Assembly: GCA_035048495.1 (NCBI GenBank)
Contig: CM068546.1
Coordinates: 38,706,674 to 38,770,673 of the forward strand
DNA from: Euptelea pleiosperma
Lineage: Eukaryota > Streptophyta > Magnoliopsida > Ranunculales > Eupteleaceae
DNA length: 64,000 nt
Direction of reading: 5' to 3'
Positions 46,560 through 56,858 of this stretch are shown here, piece by piece. Under the pieces are notes generated by a model. The model was not told the origin of the DNA. It saw nothing but the letters and a program-made list of their open reading frames with translations, and did not search any database. How positions within the stretch are numbered: the stretch's first letter is position 1; each line of letters starts with the position of its first letter. The translations under genes were made by a program, and so were the position numbers.

Positions 46560-46800
46560 TCGATTGAAGTTATTTTCATGGGTTGAACGGTAAGAATTCG
46601 GGCATTATTGAGCGTTATTTGGGTGCAAATATCCGAAGGTTGTAAATCACTAATCAGGCTGATTTTTGGTTTAGAGGTCCACTGAGGGACTAGAGAAAAA
46701 ACATCCATACGGTCAGCGTCCACTAAGAGTGTACCACGTGGCCTGTGATTTTCATTGTGATGGAAGCATCTGTCAGAACGCTGTGATAGAAGTTTTACTC
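46560..46800. repeat. Right half of a family A MITE
   Basis: It runs from the centre (TCATGGGTTGAA) to GTACCACGTGGCC...GATAGAAGTTTTACTC. The left half is missing. Confidence 0.6.
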
Positions 46801-46869
46801 CTATTTTGGCCCCATTGACCTCGTGAATGTTTGGCCCACCTCTCACTGGACCTACACACAAAAAACTAA

Positions 46870-47405
46870 GGTGGAGTTTGGTAAAACTTTTTTTCCAACC
46901 TTACGTTTGATACCGCTGAAATTAAGTGATTTTGGTGGTTAAGTTGCATTGGGTAAAGGAATTAATATTTCAGTACTTATCACCAAACTCAAGGAAAAAA
47001 GTAAAAAGTAAAAAGTGACCCAGCCTTCACTTATTGCCGTAAGTTAATGAATCTTTAAAAAAAGATTTTAGGAATCTTTTTTAATACCAACAATGCCCTT
47101 TTTTCAAGGGTTGCTCTACGGGCACCCACGTCTTTAAGCTGGGCACCCCACTTGGACCAAAATACCCCCTTCAGCCGGGCACCCACCCCTTCCCGTCCCT
47201 TCTTCTCTCTCCCTTCCTCTCTCTCTACTGTAACTCTCTCCCCCCCACTCTCTCTCTACTGTAACTCCCCCTCTCTCTCTCTCTCTCCCTCCGGCTTTTA
47301 GCCTCCACGATGCTGCACTACCGTGGGGGCTATGTAGCCCATGGCCTGACCGTGGGCTACATAGCCCTCACGGCAATTCAGCGTTGTGGGGGCTAAAAAC
47401 TCAGA

Positions 47406-47436
<31 letters not shown>

Positions 47437-47815
47437 TGTGTGTGTGTGTGAGAGGGTAGAGTCAGAGAGAGAGAAGGGGGAGAGTGAGAGAGATGGGGAG
47501 TTACAGTAGAGAGAGAGAAGAAGGGACGGGGAAGGAGTGGGTGCCCGGCTGAAGGGATGGACATTTTGGTCCAAGTGGGGTTCCCAGCTTAAAGACGTGG
47601 GTGCTCGTAGAATGACCATTTTTTCAAAGCTTTCTCTTTTAAAAACTTACAGAAGTATCCTAATAAACATTTCAAAATACCCACATTGCCCTTGACTTAA
47701 TTTTAAGACTTAAAACCTTCATTAAACAACCTAATTCAGACATAAATCATTAAGCTACCAAATCTTAAGCACTTTAAACTTTTAGATCTGATAACTTAAT
47801 TTACCAAAAGCCACC
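46870..47815. mobile_element. Tourist-like MITE, family H, interrupted
   Basis: Ends GGTGGAGTTTGGTAAAAC and TTACCAAAAGCCACC, flanked by TAA on both sides. The sequence is that of 16292-16717 in the opposite orientation, broken by a 511-bp palindrome at 47108-47618. Confidence 0.82.
47108..47618. mobile_element. 511-bp CT/GA palindrome with 9-bp TSD
   Basis: Arms begin GGGTTGCTCTACGGGCACCC and end GGGTGCTCGTAGAATGACC. They run through a CT-rich tract on the left (47200-47290) and a GA-rich tract on the right (47402-47520) to a short centre with GGGGGCTATGTAGCCC. TTTTTTCAA flanks both sides (47099-47107 and 47619-47627). The uninterrupted site exists once at 16292-16717, so the insertion is confirmed by comparison. 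Confidence 0.85.
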
Positions 47816-47829
47816 TAAGCCTGATCAGT

Positions 47830-48000
47830 GACTTATCGCCATTTGATTTGACTATTTTCATCAACTATTTTTTTGCCATTGGATTCTAGCATTTTTTGGG
47901 TGCTCAGATCCAACGGCTTGAAAACACCAATCAGGCTGATTTTGTGCTTATAGATCCACCAAAGTCTGGGCCAAACATCCATCCGTTAGTGGGCCTGACA
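47830..48000. repeat. Palindrome of the A/G type, partial
   Basis: GCCTGATCAGTGACTTATCGCC on the left opposes CACCAATCAGGCTGATTTTGTG on the right, followed by CCAAACATCCATCCG. The outer ends are missing. Confidence 0.5.
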
Positions 48001-49460
48001 GTGTGGCAACTGCCTTTCATGTGACCCAAGATGGCGGGCACGTAACTTGGCCCAACTAATGAAGCTCTCTTAACGGGCTGGGCTGGGCTGGTGCTGCGAT
48101 TTCAACTCCCAACGCCCAAGCCCAGCAGGAAGGCTTTGTGGGCTGGGCCTTCTATCCGGCCGGGCCGGGCTAATTCCATATGTTATTATGAAGGTATTAA
48201 TGGCCCACAACAGAATGTTATTATGCTTGAGAACCATCCTTTGTGACCATGATTATTTTGCTTAATGTTCATGCTTTTCTATGTATTTTCTTACATTTCT
48301 TGTAGGTTCTCTCCTAAGTGGGACTATGAAATGAGAAAATATTTACCGTCTCATAGGTACTTCATTCGTGAAATGTCACGTGGCACTCTCTCAGCCTTAT
48401 GATCCCATGAATGTTTGGCCCAACCATGTGGACCTACTCACTCAAAATCAGCCTGATTTATGCTCTATAAACATTGCAATCTAGCATTGTTCAAGAGATA
48501 ATATCCTGCCGTCCGATTCGAGCATTTTTTTAGGTTCTATAATGCATACGGATTACTTGCTTCCCATGTACCCACAAGAAGCAATTTTTTTGGAAGTCTC
48601 CTCATTCCCTATGTAACAACCGTCACTCCATGTATAGGCATGGATCAAGGTCCCGGGATCATCAGGGACCATGGGCTGGATCAATCCGGATCAGCCAATC
48701 CAATTCACCCTCAAGTCTCAACACTGACTCGGCTGAGATGATGTGAACCCCTACAGCAAATAACCTGTCTCGGACGAGGCAAACCAAGACAGACGATCCA
48801 ACTCGAGATCAGCCGATCCCTCGATCGAATCAGGTGTATAGGTCCCAGCCCCTATTGAATTTGATGCAACATTAGGGGTACATAAACCCAAATTTTCTTC
48901 AAAATATTAGCTCATAAAGACCAAAAATTAACCTATGGAGTCGTTTTCATGGGTTGATTTTTTAACAGTGGAATTTGAGCATTATTTAGGGTACAAAGAT
49001 CCAAAGGTTTGAAATCACTAATCAGGCTGATTTTTGGTCTGTAGGTCAACTTAAGGACTGCCCAAACATCCCATACGGTCGGCGTCCTCTAAGAGGGGCA
49101 CTAAACTAAAACTGAGGGGGACACCAATAGAAATTTAAAAAAAAAAAAATTAAATGATTTTCAAGGTTGAGGGAAGGCACGATGCCCCCATCGATCAGTC
49201 TCTTACCTAAGCTTCGCAATTTGGCCTGACATGCCGGGTCAGCCGGGCCATAGCTACAGTTCCAGGACAGGCCAAAGCCCGGGTTTGGCCCTGTCAATTT
49301 AAAAAAAAATAAAATAAATTGAAAACAATGAATCGGGCCATTTTTGGGCTGGTTTTGGGCCAGCCTCAAAGGGCCACGGATCCAGCCCGTGGACCACGTC
49401 GGGCTGGGCTGGGCCAGGGGCCAAATTGCCCGGCCTACTCTTAAAAGGATTCGGACCTTC
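48001..49460. repeat. Mixed repeat remnants, no gene
   Basis: GGGCTGGGC/GCCCAGCC-rich palindromic blocks (48070-48180 and 49200-49440), an A-type arm (48375-48500), a J-like GGATC-rich stretch (48650-48845) and the right half of an A element (48935-49100). No coding sequence is supported. Confidence 0.45.
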
Positions 49461-50055
49461 CCGTTATGTTATGTACCATTAAAACGTTCAAAAAATAATG
49501 GCCGTTATTTTTCTGTTATAACAAAAATAACGACCATTATTTTCTGGAAAATTTTCCGTTATTTTCTGTTTTTCGTTTTGGAAAATTTGAAATTTCAAAA
49601 TTTGAATTTCAGCGCCACCTTTTCCGATTTTTTCCTGTTATGTCAGGAACGTCCCAACATTATCCAGGACAGAAGTCAAGGAGGAGTCTGAAATGGAATT
49701 TCTTTTTACTCTAGCAGACATGATGACTGCCGCCTAATCATGGGTGGGTCTGATAAGCAATTGATTTCTCAATACGAAGCTATATATATCCCCACCCCTC
49801 CGGCTCAAGGCGGGCTGGAGTGGCTGAAATCAATGGCACGGGGCAATGGCATATGTTTTATGACGCACAAGCACACTTCTCCCTTTATGTTAAGAAGATC
49901 GAGGCTTTGGCATACCATGGTTTGAAAAGTACTTCCTCTTTTCCGTTCTTGTCCCTGAGCATTAAAATTCGTTATAACAGCCATTATAACGGAGAAAACG
50001 GTAATGCCCCAAGTCCGTTGCACCGTTATAACGGCCCCTTTTAAACCTTGCACTG
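49461..50055. repeat. Family D-type hAT fragments
   Basis: CGTTATAACGG-type motifs occur at 49480-49650 and at 49917-50052; the second starts CATGGTTTGAAAAG and ends TTTTAAACCTTG like the intact D elements. No clean TSD. A poor open frame on the minus strand is an artefact of these motifs. Confidence 0.5.
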
Positions 50056-50379
50056 AAATTCTATATTTGATTTTGATTGGAAATCTACGAGAGCCAAATG
50101 TAATCTTTTTAAATAAGCAGAAAGAAAAATGTCGTTTGTTTAGTCTATGCGTTGACAAAACAAAACGTGGGTAAAAGTTCATAAAATGCAGGGATAAGCA
50201 TGCATCTCATTGTTTCCCCCCACGTGAAATGTGCCCTTTCAATGTTACATTTGTGTTACATTCCCACGAGCTTCATGTCACCATTTTAATACATGTTTTT
50301 TTAGTGCGCGCCATCTTAAAATACTGTCTTAGATTGCAAAAAATAATTAAAAAATACCACGTAGCACATTTGGTTGGGC

Positions 50380-50612
50380 TTATTGACGACGTGATGGTTG
50401 GCCCACCCCTTGGTGGATATACACACCAAAAATCAGCCTGATTGGTTTTCTCTAGCCATTGAAATTAATTACTTTTTAAAGAGTGAGTTTAAAGTGTGAG
50501 TCTCAAGCAATTTTTTTGTACTAAATCTAAGGCTAGAAGGTATCAATCAAGCTGATTTTTGTGTACAGAGGGTGTATCAAACTTCCACGTGATCAGTGGG
50601 CCCAAAAACTCC
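50380..50612. mobile_element. Palindromic MITE, family G (degenerate)
   Basis: Left GGCCCACCCCTTGGTGGATAT and AATCAGCCTGATTGG, right CAATCAAGCTGATTTTTG and CCACGTGATCAGTGGGCCC. Confidence 0.55.
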
Positions 50613-51285
50613 TCTTTATGTGGGCCCCACATCCATTAATCATTCTATTAGTAAGAATAGCATGAGTCATTCTATCCCAACCCTATAAAGTTCACGCCCA
50701 AATTGTTCTTTTTCTTTTTCTTTTTCTATTCCTTTTTCTTTTTTTTTTTAATTCGATTGGGTCGACGAGGAAATGCCCTAACATACCGAATCCAGTTATT
50801 AATTTTGAATCCAATTAATAATCGAATCAAGACTGGGAATTCATTTCCAAACCGGCCAGAAATGAGCCTGTACCTTGCCACACCGATAAGTCATGAGGCA
50901 CGACTCTAATCATCGTGATCGTCGTTTACTAATTTCCGACCTAAATAACTATCTTTATAATGGATTAAAACAAAAAAAAAAAAACAAAAAAATAAGAAAA
51001 GAAAAAGCAAAAATATCTCCCATTTCTTGGACAAACACTGATATAAAATATATAATAATAACAATTAGAAGCACCAATCATGCCTTGATACCCATTAATG
51101 GAATATTAAAAGTAGGCGTGCAAGTCGTGGAGTCCAACATCTCTTTGTAACATGGCATTAAAAACTTATATAATATAATGAAAGTTGGATGTGTGTGATG
51201 GTTGAAAGAGCTAACAAATTCTGTTTATTTCTGTCTTTGTGTTGCCTACTTAAAATTAAATTAAATAAGGAAACCGTCTCGTCAC
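50613..51285. other. Intergenic AT-rich, no gene
   Basis: Poly-pyrimidine tracts (50708-50748) and AT-rich sequence. I see nothing with a domain or a complete repeat end. Confidence 0.4.
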
Positions 51286-51289
51286 ATCC

Positions 51290-51626
51290 CACTTTACTAG
51301 CCACGTGGCACATTCTTATTGGGCGCTGACCTTACTGATGTTTGGCTAGTTCCTCGGTGGACCTGCAAACCAAAAAATCAGTCTGATTAGTGATTTCCAA
51401 CCTTTGGATCTTTGCACCCAAATATCACTCAATAATGCTCAAATTACTACGGTTAATATCATCCCATGAAAATAACTTCAATCCAACTCTTAGAAATCAC
51501 TGATCAGGTTTATTTTTGGTTTGTAGGTCCACCTAGTGATTCGCCATTTATCTATATGGTCAGCATCCACTAAGAATATGCCACGTGGCTCGTATTGTGG
51601 GCTGCGACCGAAGTTTTACTCCTCTT
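51290..51626. mobile_element. G-box palindromic MITE, family A
   Basis: Left TTACTAGCCACGTGGCACATT, right ATGCCACGTGGCTCGTATTGTGGGC...GAAGTTTTACTC. Both G-boxes are intact. The left terminal GAGTAAAAC is missing. Confidence 0.72.
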
Positions 51627-51771
51627 TTTAATCCACCAACCCTCAGCACCTTTTTTTTTTTTTTTGTTATTATTCTTATTTATTTAGAGGCCCCACCACC
51701 TCTTTTCTCATAGTCCTGTACTCCTGTTCATGAAGCCCATTAGCTAGAAATTACCAATCATTCTAATTTTT

Positions 51772-52156
51772 TATTAAAACTTTGATGACATCGGACTGTT
51801 ACATCGAAGTTGATGATAGCCCACAATATGAGCCACGTGGCATATTCTTAGATGACTCTGATTGTATGGATGTTCTGCCAATCCTTAGCTTGACCTACAA
51901 ACCAAAAATCAGCCGGATTACTGATCTCAAACGTTTGGATCTTTGTACCCCCAAATAATGGTCAATAATGCTCAAATTTCCACTTTTAAAATCAACCCAT
52001 GAAAATAACTCCAATCCAATGCCTAGAAAATCACTGAACAGGTTGATTTTGGTTGGTAGGTCCACCTTGGAATTGGCCAAACATCCATACGGTCAGTGCC
52101 TCTAACAGTATTCACTTGGCTCATATTGTGGGCTGTCATCAAAACTTTACTCTTTG
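51772..52156. mobile_element. G-box palindromic MITE, family A
   Basis: Left TTAAAACTTTGATGACA...CAATATGAGCCACGTGGCA, right CACTTGGCTCATATTGTGGGC...TCATCAAAACTTTACTC. One G-box intact, one mutated. Confidence 0.72.
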
Positions 52157-52460
52157 GTGTACTAGTCCACCAAGGTGTGCTAAACAATCAAGGGTCAGTG
52201 AGCCTGAAAGATTGTGCCACATGGCAATCAAAGGTACTTCTGTATTGAAACTTTGATACAGAATCCTCTATCATATAACGGTTCCAGAGTACCTTCCAGT
52301 GCGGGACGCCCAGTTAAACTGCGTCCTCCTCGCATCACCAACCGCGTAATGACTGATATACGTGTCGGTAGCCGGTTGCCCAACCTTTTGGGAGCCCCTC
52401 TAGTTCTTTTTCTTGGTGGGAACCGCACTTACTATTGAACGTAGGAAATCTCAAATGCCG

Positions 52461-52636
52461 GAGTAAACTTCTACGACAACAAAGTTGCAAATCACACAAA
52501 CACAGCCAATGAGTTCTCGGCACGTACACCTAAAAGCAAAAGCATAGGGTACGTTGCAAAGCACTTGTGTACGTGCCGAGAACTCATTGGCTTGTGATTG
52601 TGTGATTTACAATTTCGTGTGATAGAAGTTTTACTC
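52461..52636. mobile_element. Palindromic MITE, family B, with perfect 9-bp TSD
   Basis: 176 bp, from GAGTAAACTTCTACGACA to GATAGAAGTTTTACTC. The identical 9-mer CAAATGCCG flanks both sides (52452-52460 and 52637-52645). The arms share CACACAAACACAGCCAATGA and TCTCGGCACGTACAC. Confidence 0.92.
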
Positions 52637-52697
52637 CAAATGCCGCACTAGCTTAGATCAGTGCAACGTCCAATGACGTCTCACAGGCGCGATTCGG

Positions 52698-52760
52698 CTT
52701 AGCGGCTTAAGCTCAGTTGGTAGAGAAATTGTAGAAATGGTTGGTCACCAACCTTGCTTG
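52698..52760 (+). other. tRNA 5'-half-like fragment
   Basis: TTAAGCTCAGTTGGTAGAG matches the A-box region of a tRNA. The next bases fold poorly and no B box follows. It is likely a remnant of a tRNA or the head of a tRNA-derived SINE. Confidence 0.35.
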
Positions 52761-52929
52761 ACTTTCAAAGAATTTCACTTAAACGCAACTTGGACTTGAC
52801 CATGGTAACAAGTCTTACCAGATGTCCTATGTCCACCCACCCAATCCCAACAAAACCAAGACTGGTCAAAGTAGGTAATGATAGCACGATGCACTTGTCA
52901 TTGTGAATGTTCCACGTTTAGTAAATTTT

Positions 52930-53222
52930 TTATGACGGACTACATTATGAGCCACGTGGCTCATTCTTATAGACCAATGACCATATGGATGTTTGCCCCA
53001 TCTCTGGGTGGACCTACAAACCAAATTTCAGCATGATTAGTGGTTGATTGGAATTTTTTCAGTTCAAGCATTATTTGGTATACTAAGATCCAGAGGTTAG
53101 AGATCACCAATCAGGGTGTTTTTTTTATATGTAAATCTACTTAGGGATGGGCCAAATATCTATACGGGTAGTGGTCGATCTCTAAGAATGTGCCACGTGG
53201 CTAATATTATGGCTCATCTATG
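52930..53222. mobile_element. G-box palindromic MITE, family A
   Basis: Left CATTATGAGCCACGTGGCTC, right ATGTGCCACGTGGCTAATATTATGG. Both G-boxes intact; the middle is shortened. Confidence 0.7.
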
Positions 53223-53605
53223 TTGATCAAATATTTACTCATTATTGGTGACACGTGGCTCAAAAACATCTAGTAGTGTAGTATCCAAGTCAGAGCAGGA
53301 GATTTGAAAGCAATAATCTGTAAGTATAAAAAAATAGGAAGAGAAATTATCGAGTTAAGTAAAAATTGAGTTGAGGTGCACATTATACGCGTTGTCTTAA
53401 AGTAGATTCGTCCCTTTAACGTTCAATGTGATGTTGAGAGGTTTTGTAGGTGTTTACTCTCCCGGGCTTAATTCAACAACTCAATCAAGGCTAGGTAACA
53501 CACCCTCTTTATGGTAGGTAAATAGTACAGACCTATCGTATCGAATTGACGGGAATCCGATACCATTATTAAAAACCTTGCTTTTTCATGTATTTTTCAC
53601 CTCAG

Positions 53606-54059
53606 GAGCTAGAACTCTCCTATGTTTTCGAACGCCGAGGGGTCGCATCTTTGACAAATGGCTAGATGATCTCTTGTCACTTGTCAATTACTAAGCATCT
53701 ATATAATAAGGGAGTTTAGTTGTCTCCCCCTCTTATAGGCTTCAATAAAGAAGGGTCGAGATCTTATCCTCCAACTGGACAATGGATCTCAGCCATTCAC
53801 ACCCGATTTTGACAAAACACTTTCTCAGAGTGGGAGTGTGGTGAGCTAGAACTCTCCTATGTTTTGAAATGCCCAGGGGTCGCATCTTTGACAAATGGCT
53901 AGATGATCTCTTGTCACTTGTCAATTACTAAGCATCTATGTAATAAGGGAGTTCAGTTGTCTCCCCCTCTTATAGGTTTCAATAAAGAAGGGTTGAGATC
54001 TTATCCCCCAACTGGACAGTGGATCTCAGCCACTCACACCCGATTTTGACACCCACTAG
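53606..54059 (+). repeat. Tandem duplication of flank plus mini-Helitron
   Basis: A unit of about 237 bp starting GAGCTAGAACTCTCCTATG occurs at 53606-53842 and again from 53843. Each unit contains about 90 bp of unique flank and then a mini-Helitron (starting TC at 53698 and 53935). The second Helitron keeps a proper end, CACCCACTAG followed by T at 54059-54060; the first has lost it. Confidence 0.75.
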
Positions 54060-54747
54060 TAATGAACAAGTGACAATCTTTATTAGAACCAATCATCGAT
54101 GCCCGTCTCTATTTACTGGGTTGAGTTACCAATCAGAGAGGCATAATTTTCTTTCACTGCCTTGCCTTTAACCTTTCTCTTTAATTTAATGTTTGATACG
54201 ATCACAGTGGTTTAAACCCTTTGGACTGTTCTTCAAGCTGTAGCCATGATTCCGTAATCTCGTTATTGGAGCTAATGTTGATACCCCCACGCATCACTAA
54301 GTATATTTTATTCATTAATGATTCCGTAATTTGACGTTTATACCCGATAATTACGCATAAGAACCATTATTATTTTACGTTTGTAAAACCCTAAGTTGAA
54401 AGAGATCATATTCCATTAAGATGGCAAGGATACTTATGGGTTAAGATTCTCAATAATTTCACCAAGGCTAAATGGAGTTCAATGGGGTGACTCTGCAAAT
54501 AATTGTGTCATTTGGATGAGAAAATTGAAAGTGAACTACACGTGCATAAAATTTTTGTGCGCACAATCATTTGAGCGTGCATTTGTTTTCCATTACAATT
54601 TTTTTCTTATTTCCAAACAGACCCTAAATATATAATATGGTGTATGTGAGATGCATCAAGTTTTGCAAATATTTTGCTGATACAAATTTGTCAATTTTTC
54701 AAGATTATTGCCATTTTCTTTACTTGGCTTATAATCAACTACTTATA
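54060..54747. other. Intergenic, no gene
   Basis: AT-rich sequence. I see no ORF, RNA gene or repeat end that I can support. Confidence 0.4.
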
Positions 54748-54965
54748 ACCCCAAGGGTTGAGTGCAGATGGCCAGGACTCTACTCCAAAAAGTAGGCGGT
54801 TCTGAGTTCAACTCTCCTTGGGGCCACTCCTGGAAAGAGTAGAGGGTAATAAGTGGCTCTGTCCACAGTAACTCTTCCAGTACACTCCGGCAGGTGTGGA
54901 AGGGGTGACTGTCATGACCCGGGGGACTAGTCAGGTGCTTTAAGAAGCCCGGATACCCATTGTTT
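54748..54965 (+). mobile_element. tRNA-derived SINE (Au-like), second copy
   Basis: It shares with 23438-23662 a box B-like GAGTTCAACTCTCC, CAGTACACTCCGGCAGGTGTG, GACTAGTCAGGTGCTTTAAG and AAGCCCGGATACCCATTG. The 3' end is followed by an A-rich stretch. Confidence 0.6.
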
Positions 54966-55389
54966 AAAAGTAAAAAAATAAAATTAACCACTTATGTTAT
55001 GACTAGTGGTAAGGCACATGAGCTAGTGACACGTGAGAGAGACATAAATTGGGAGAGAGTATTTTTAGGAGAGTGGGAACTATTGCACGAGAGTGGTGTG
55101 AGGGGAAGTACAACTAAATTGGGAGAGTGAAAATGGTTTTAAGTCCATCATTGGATCATGTTCGGATAGTATCGCGTTCCAGTCCCAATCAAACACCTTA
55201 TTAGATCACAAATTCAAATTCAAACCCGACTCGATAAGCTATCAGAACTTATTGGATCGGACCCAGCAATCTAACATCAAGTTGATCTGAACAATAAAGG
55301 AGTAAACTTTGACTAGTGGATGTGGGGTCCACGTGGAGATGAGTAAGGGTTATTTTTTGGTAATGATATTCTTCTCAACATGAATATCA

Positions 55390-55566
55390 GGCTCGAGCAG
55401 CCAATGTGGTGGCTCATACTACTGCTAAACGGGCTTCTTCTTTTTCAGGCCCCTCGTCATAAAGGAGTATGCTGAGGCCAGTTCTTGAGTGGTTATAGTT
55501 TTTTGTTGTTTGGTTTTTTTCTCGTTTTAATAAATACCGTTGATTACACACACAAAAAAAAAAAAC
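55390..55566 (+). mobile_element. 5'-truncated LINE with 12-bp TSD and poly(A)
   Basis: 177 bp. The start codes for ARAANVVAHTTAKRASSFSG and then a stop, the C-terminal end of a LINE RNase H domain. An A-rich tail ends the insert. ACATGAATATCA occurs on both sides (55378-55389 and 55567-55578). The RNase H reading is from pattern recognition. Confidence 0.8.
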
Positions 55567-55578
55567 ACATGAATATCA

Positions 55579-56738
55579 ACCTCACAAAAAATCAGCCTAA
55601 TCCAACATTTGTAGACTTATAAAAAGTTGATTGCAAGTTGAAAATTTTTGGATCATCGTTGATAGGGTTAGAAGTTTTAAAAAATTACAAAATTTTTCCA
55701 TGATAAGGAGATCATCCTCACAAAAAGAGTCAGCTCTTAACTCATCTGCATCTGGAACCAATCCAATAGCCAATTGGATCATCATTCCTAGGTCTAGACC
55801 CGATGTTATCGGATCGGGTTATCGCGCAATCTGACCCATTGACAACCCTAGTTTTAAGAGAGTTGTGGGGTATTTTACGAAAAAAAAAAGTAAAGTTTGT
55901 TTAAAAGATTTTTTTTTACCCCCTTCTACCTTATATTAGTCAAGTATGGAGTGGTTATACTTACTCACCTGTGAAGTTTTTTAGTTAAACGTTTCTTTTT
56001 ATTTTTTAATTTTTAATTTTTGGTAGGTGTTAGTGAACATGACTTGAAAGGGAGTCTAAATCAAACAAGTATATGGGTTTTTACTAATTCAACCAATTTC
56101 CTAGGTTGGTCGTGCTAAAATGCCCCACATATAAACCCATTCAAAATAATAGCGTGGATCGAACGGCTTCTACTGTTCGATCAGGTTGATTTCAGTGTGC
56201 CAGATCACTTCTACTAAGCAAGAACATCAAAGTGAGGGCCCCATGCCTATAGGCGAATTATAAACCATATTATAGTCTATCATTTTCTTAAGTTACTTTC
56301 TTGTATCTTTCCATGATAATGATGTTCACCTACTCAAAATAATGAAGCTGGATAATAGAAAGTGTAAAAAGACCAAATGACCCTTGCCTTTTCTCCATAT
56401 GCACGAATACAAGCATGGGTATTTAAGTCCTACCCTCCCTGACCTAAAATCTGAAACGTCGCTCAAAGGCACCAAGCCGAGTTAGTTATGCGCCGAGCTG
56501 ACGACCGGCTGGGGTTGGTGGATTACGGGCTTGGCCAGTAAATCTTACAAACCATGACTACCAGGATAGTTCGAGGGAGGGTCGTTCTCCACCACCGACC
56601 CCGACGAATCTCAGCCGCAGATATCATTTCATCCGACGATTACGATTTGGCGGTGGAGTAGAGAGCAGCCGTAGGATCTGAAATCCCACCTAGCAATAAA
56701 GCGATCCAGGTTCAGATGCGGTTTTGAGTTCCTTCGTC
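55579..56738. other. Intergenic and SAMS distal promoter
   Basis: Repeat fragments with GAGGATGATCTC/GAGATCATCCTC (also at 37470-37510 and 29270), then a region with no repeats of known type approaching the SAMS promoter. No gene. Confidence 0.4.
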
Positions 56739-56746
56739 TATAAATA
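56739..56746 (+). promoter_or_regulatory. TATA box of SAMS
   Basis: TATAAATA follows a GC-richer stretch and precedes, by about 110 bases, the donor of the leader intron. Transcription should start near 56770. Confidence 0.6.
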
Positions 56747-56858
56747 CGATCGTGAAGGCCGCCGATAATACTCGTAATTCCGCAAACAGAGCATACTGTC
56801 ACCGCTTTCTAAAAACCAGATCTGAAGCTGCGCAAGCTCTAGGGCTACTCTCTTCCAG

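Noticed and set aside
46033..46861. Open frames of 111 and 139 codons
   Set aside because: They cross MITE arms and a hairpin and have no recognisable protein motif.
47298..47619. Leu/Ser-rich open frames on the minus strand
   Set aside because: They are translations of the CT/GA microsatellite arms of the palindrome.
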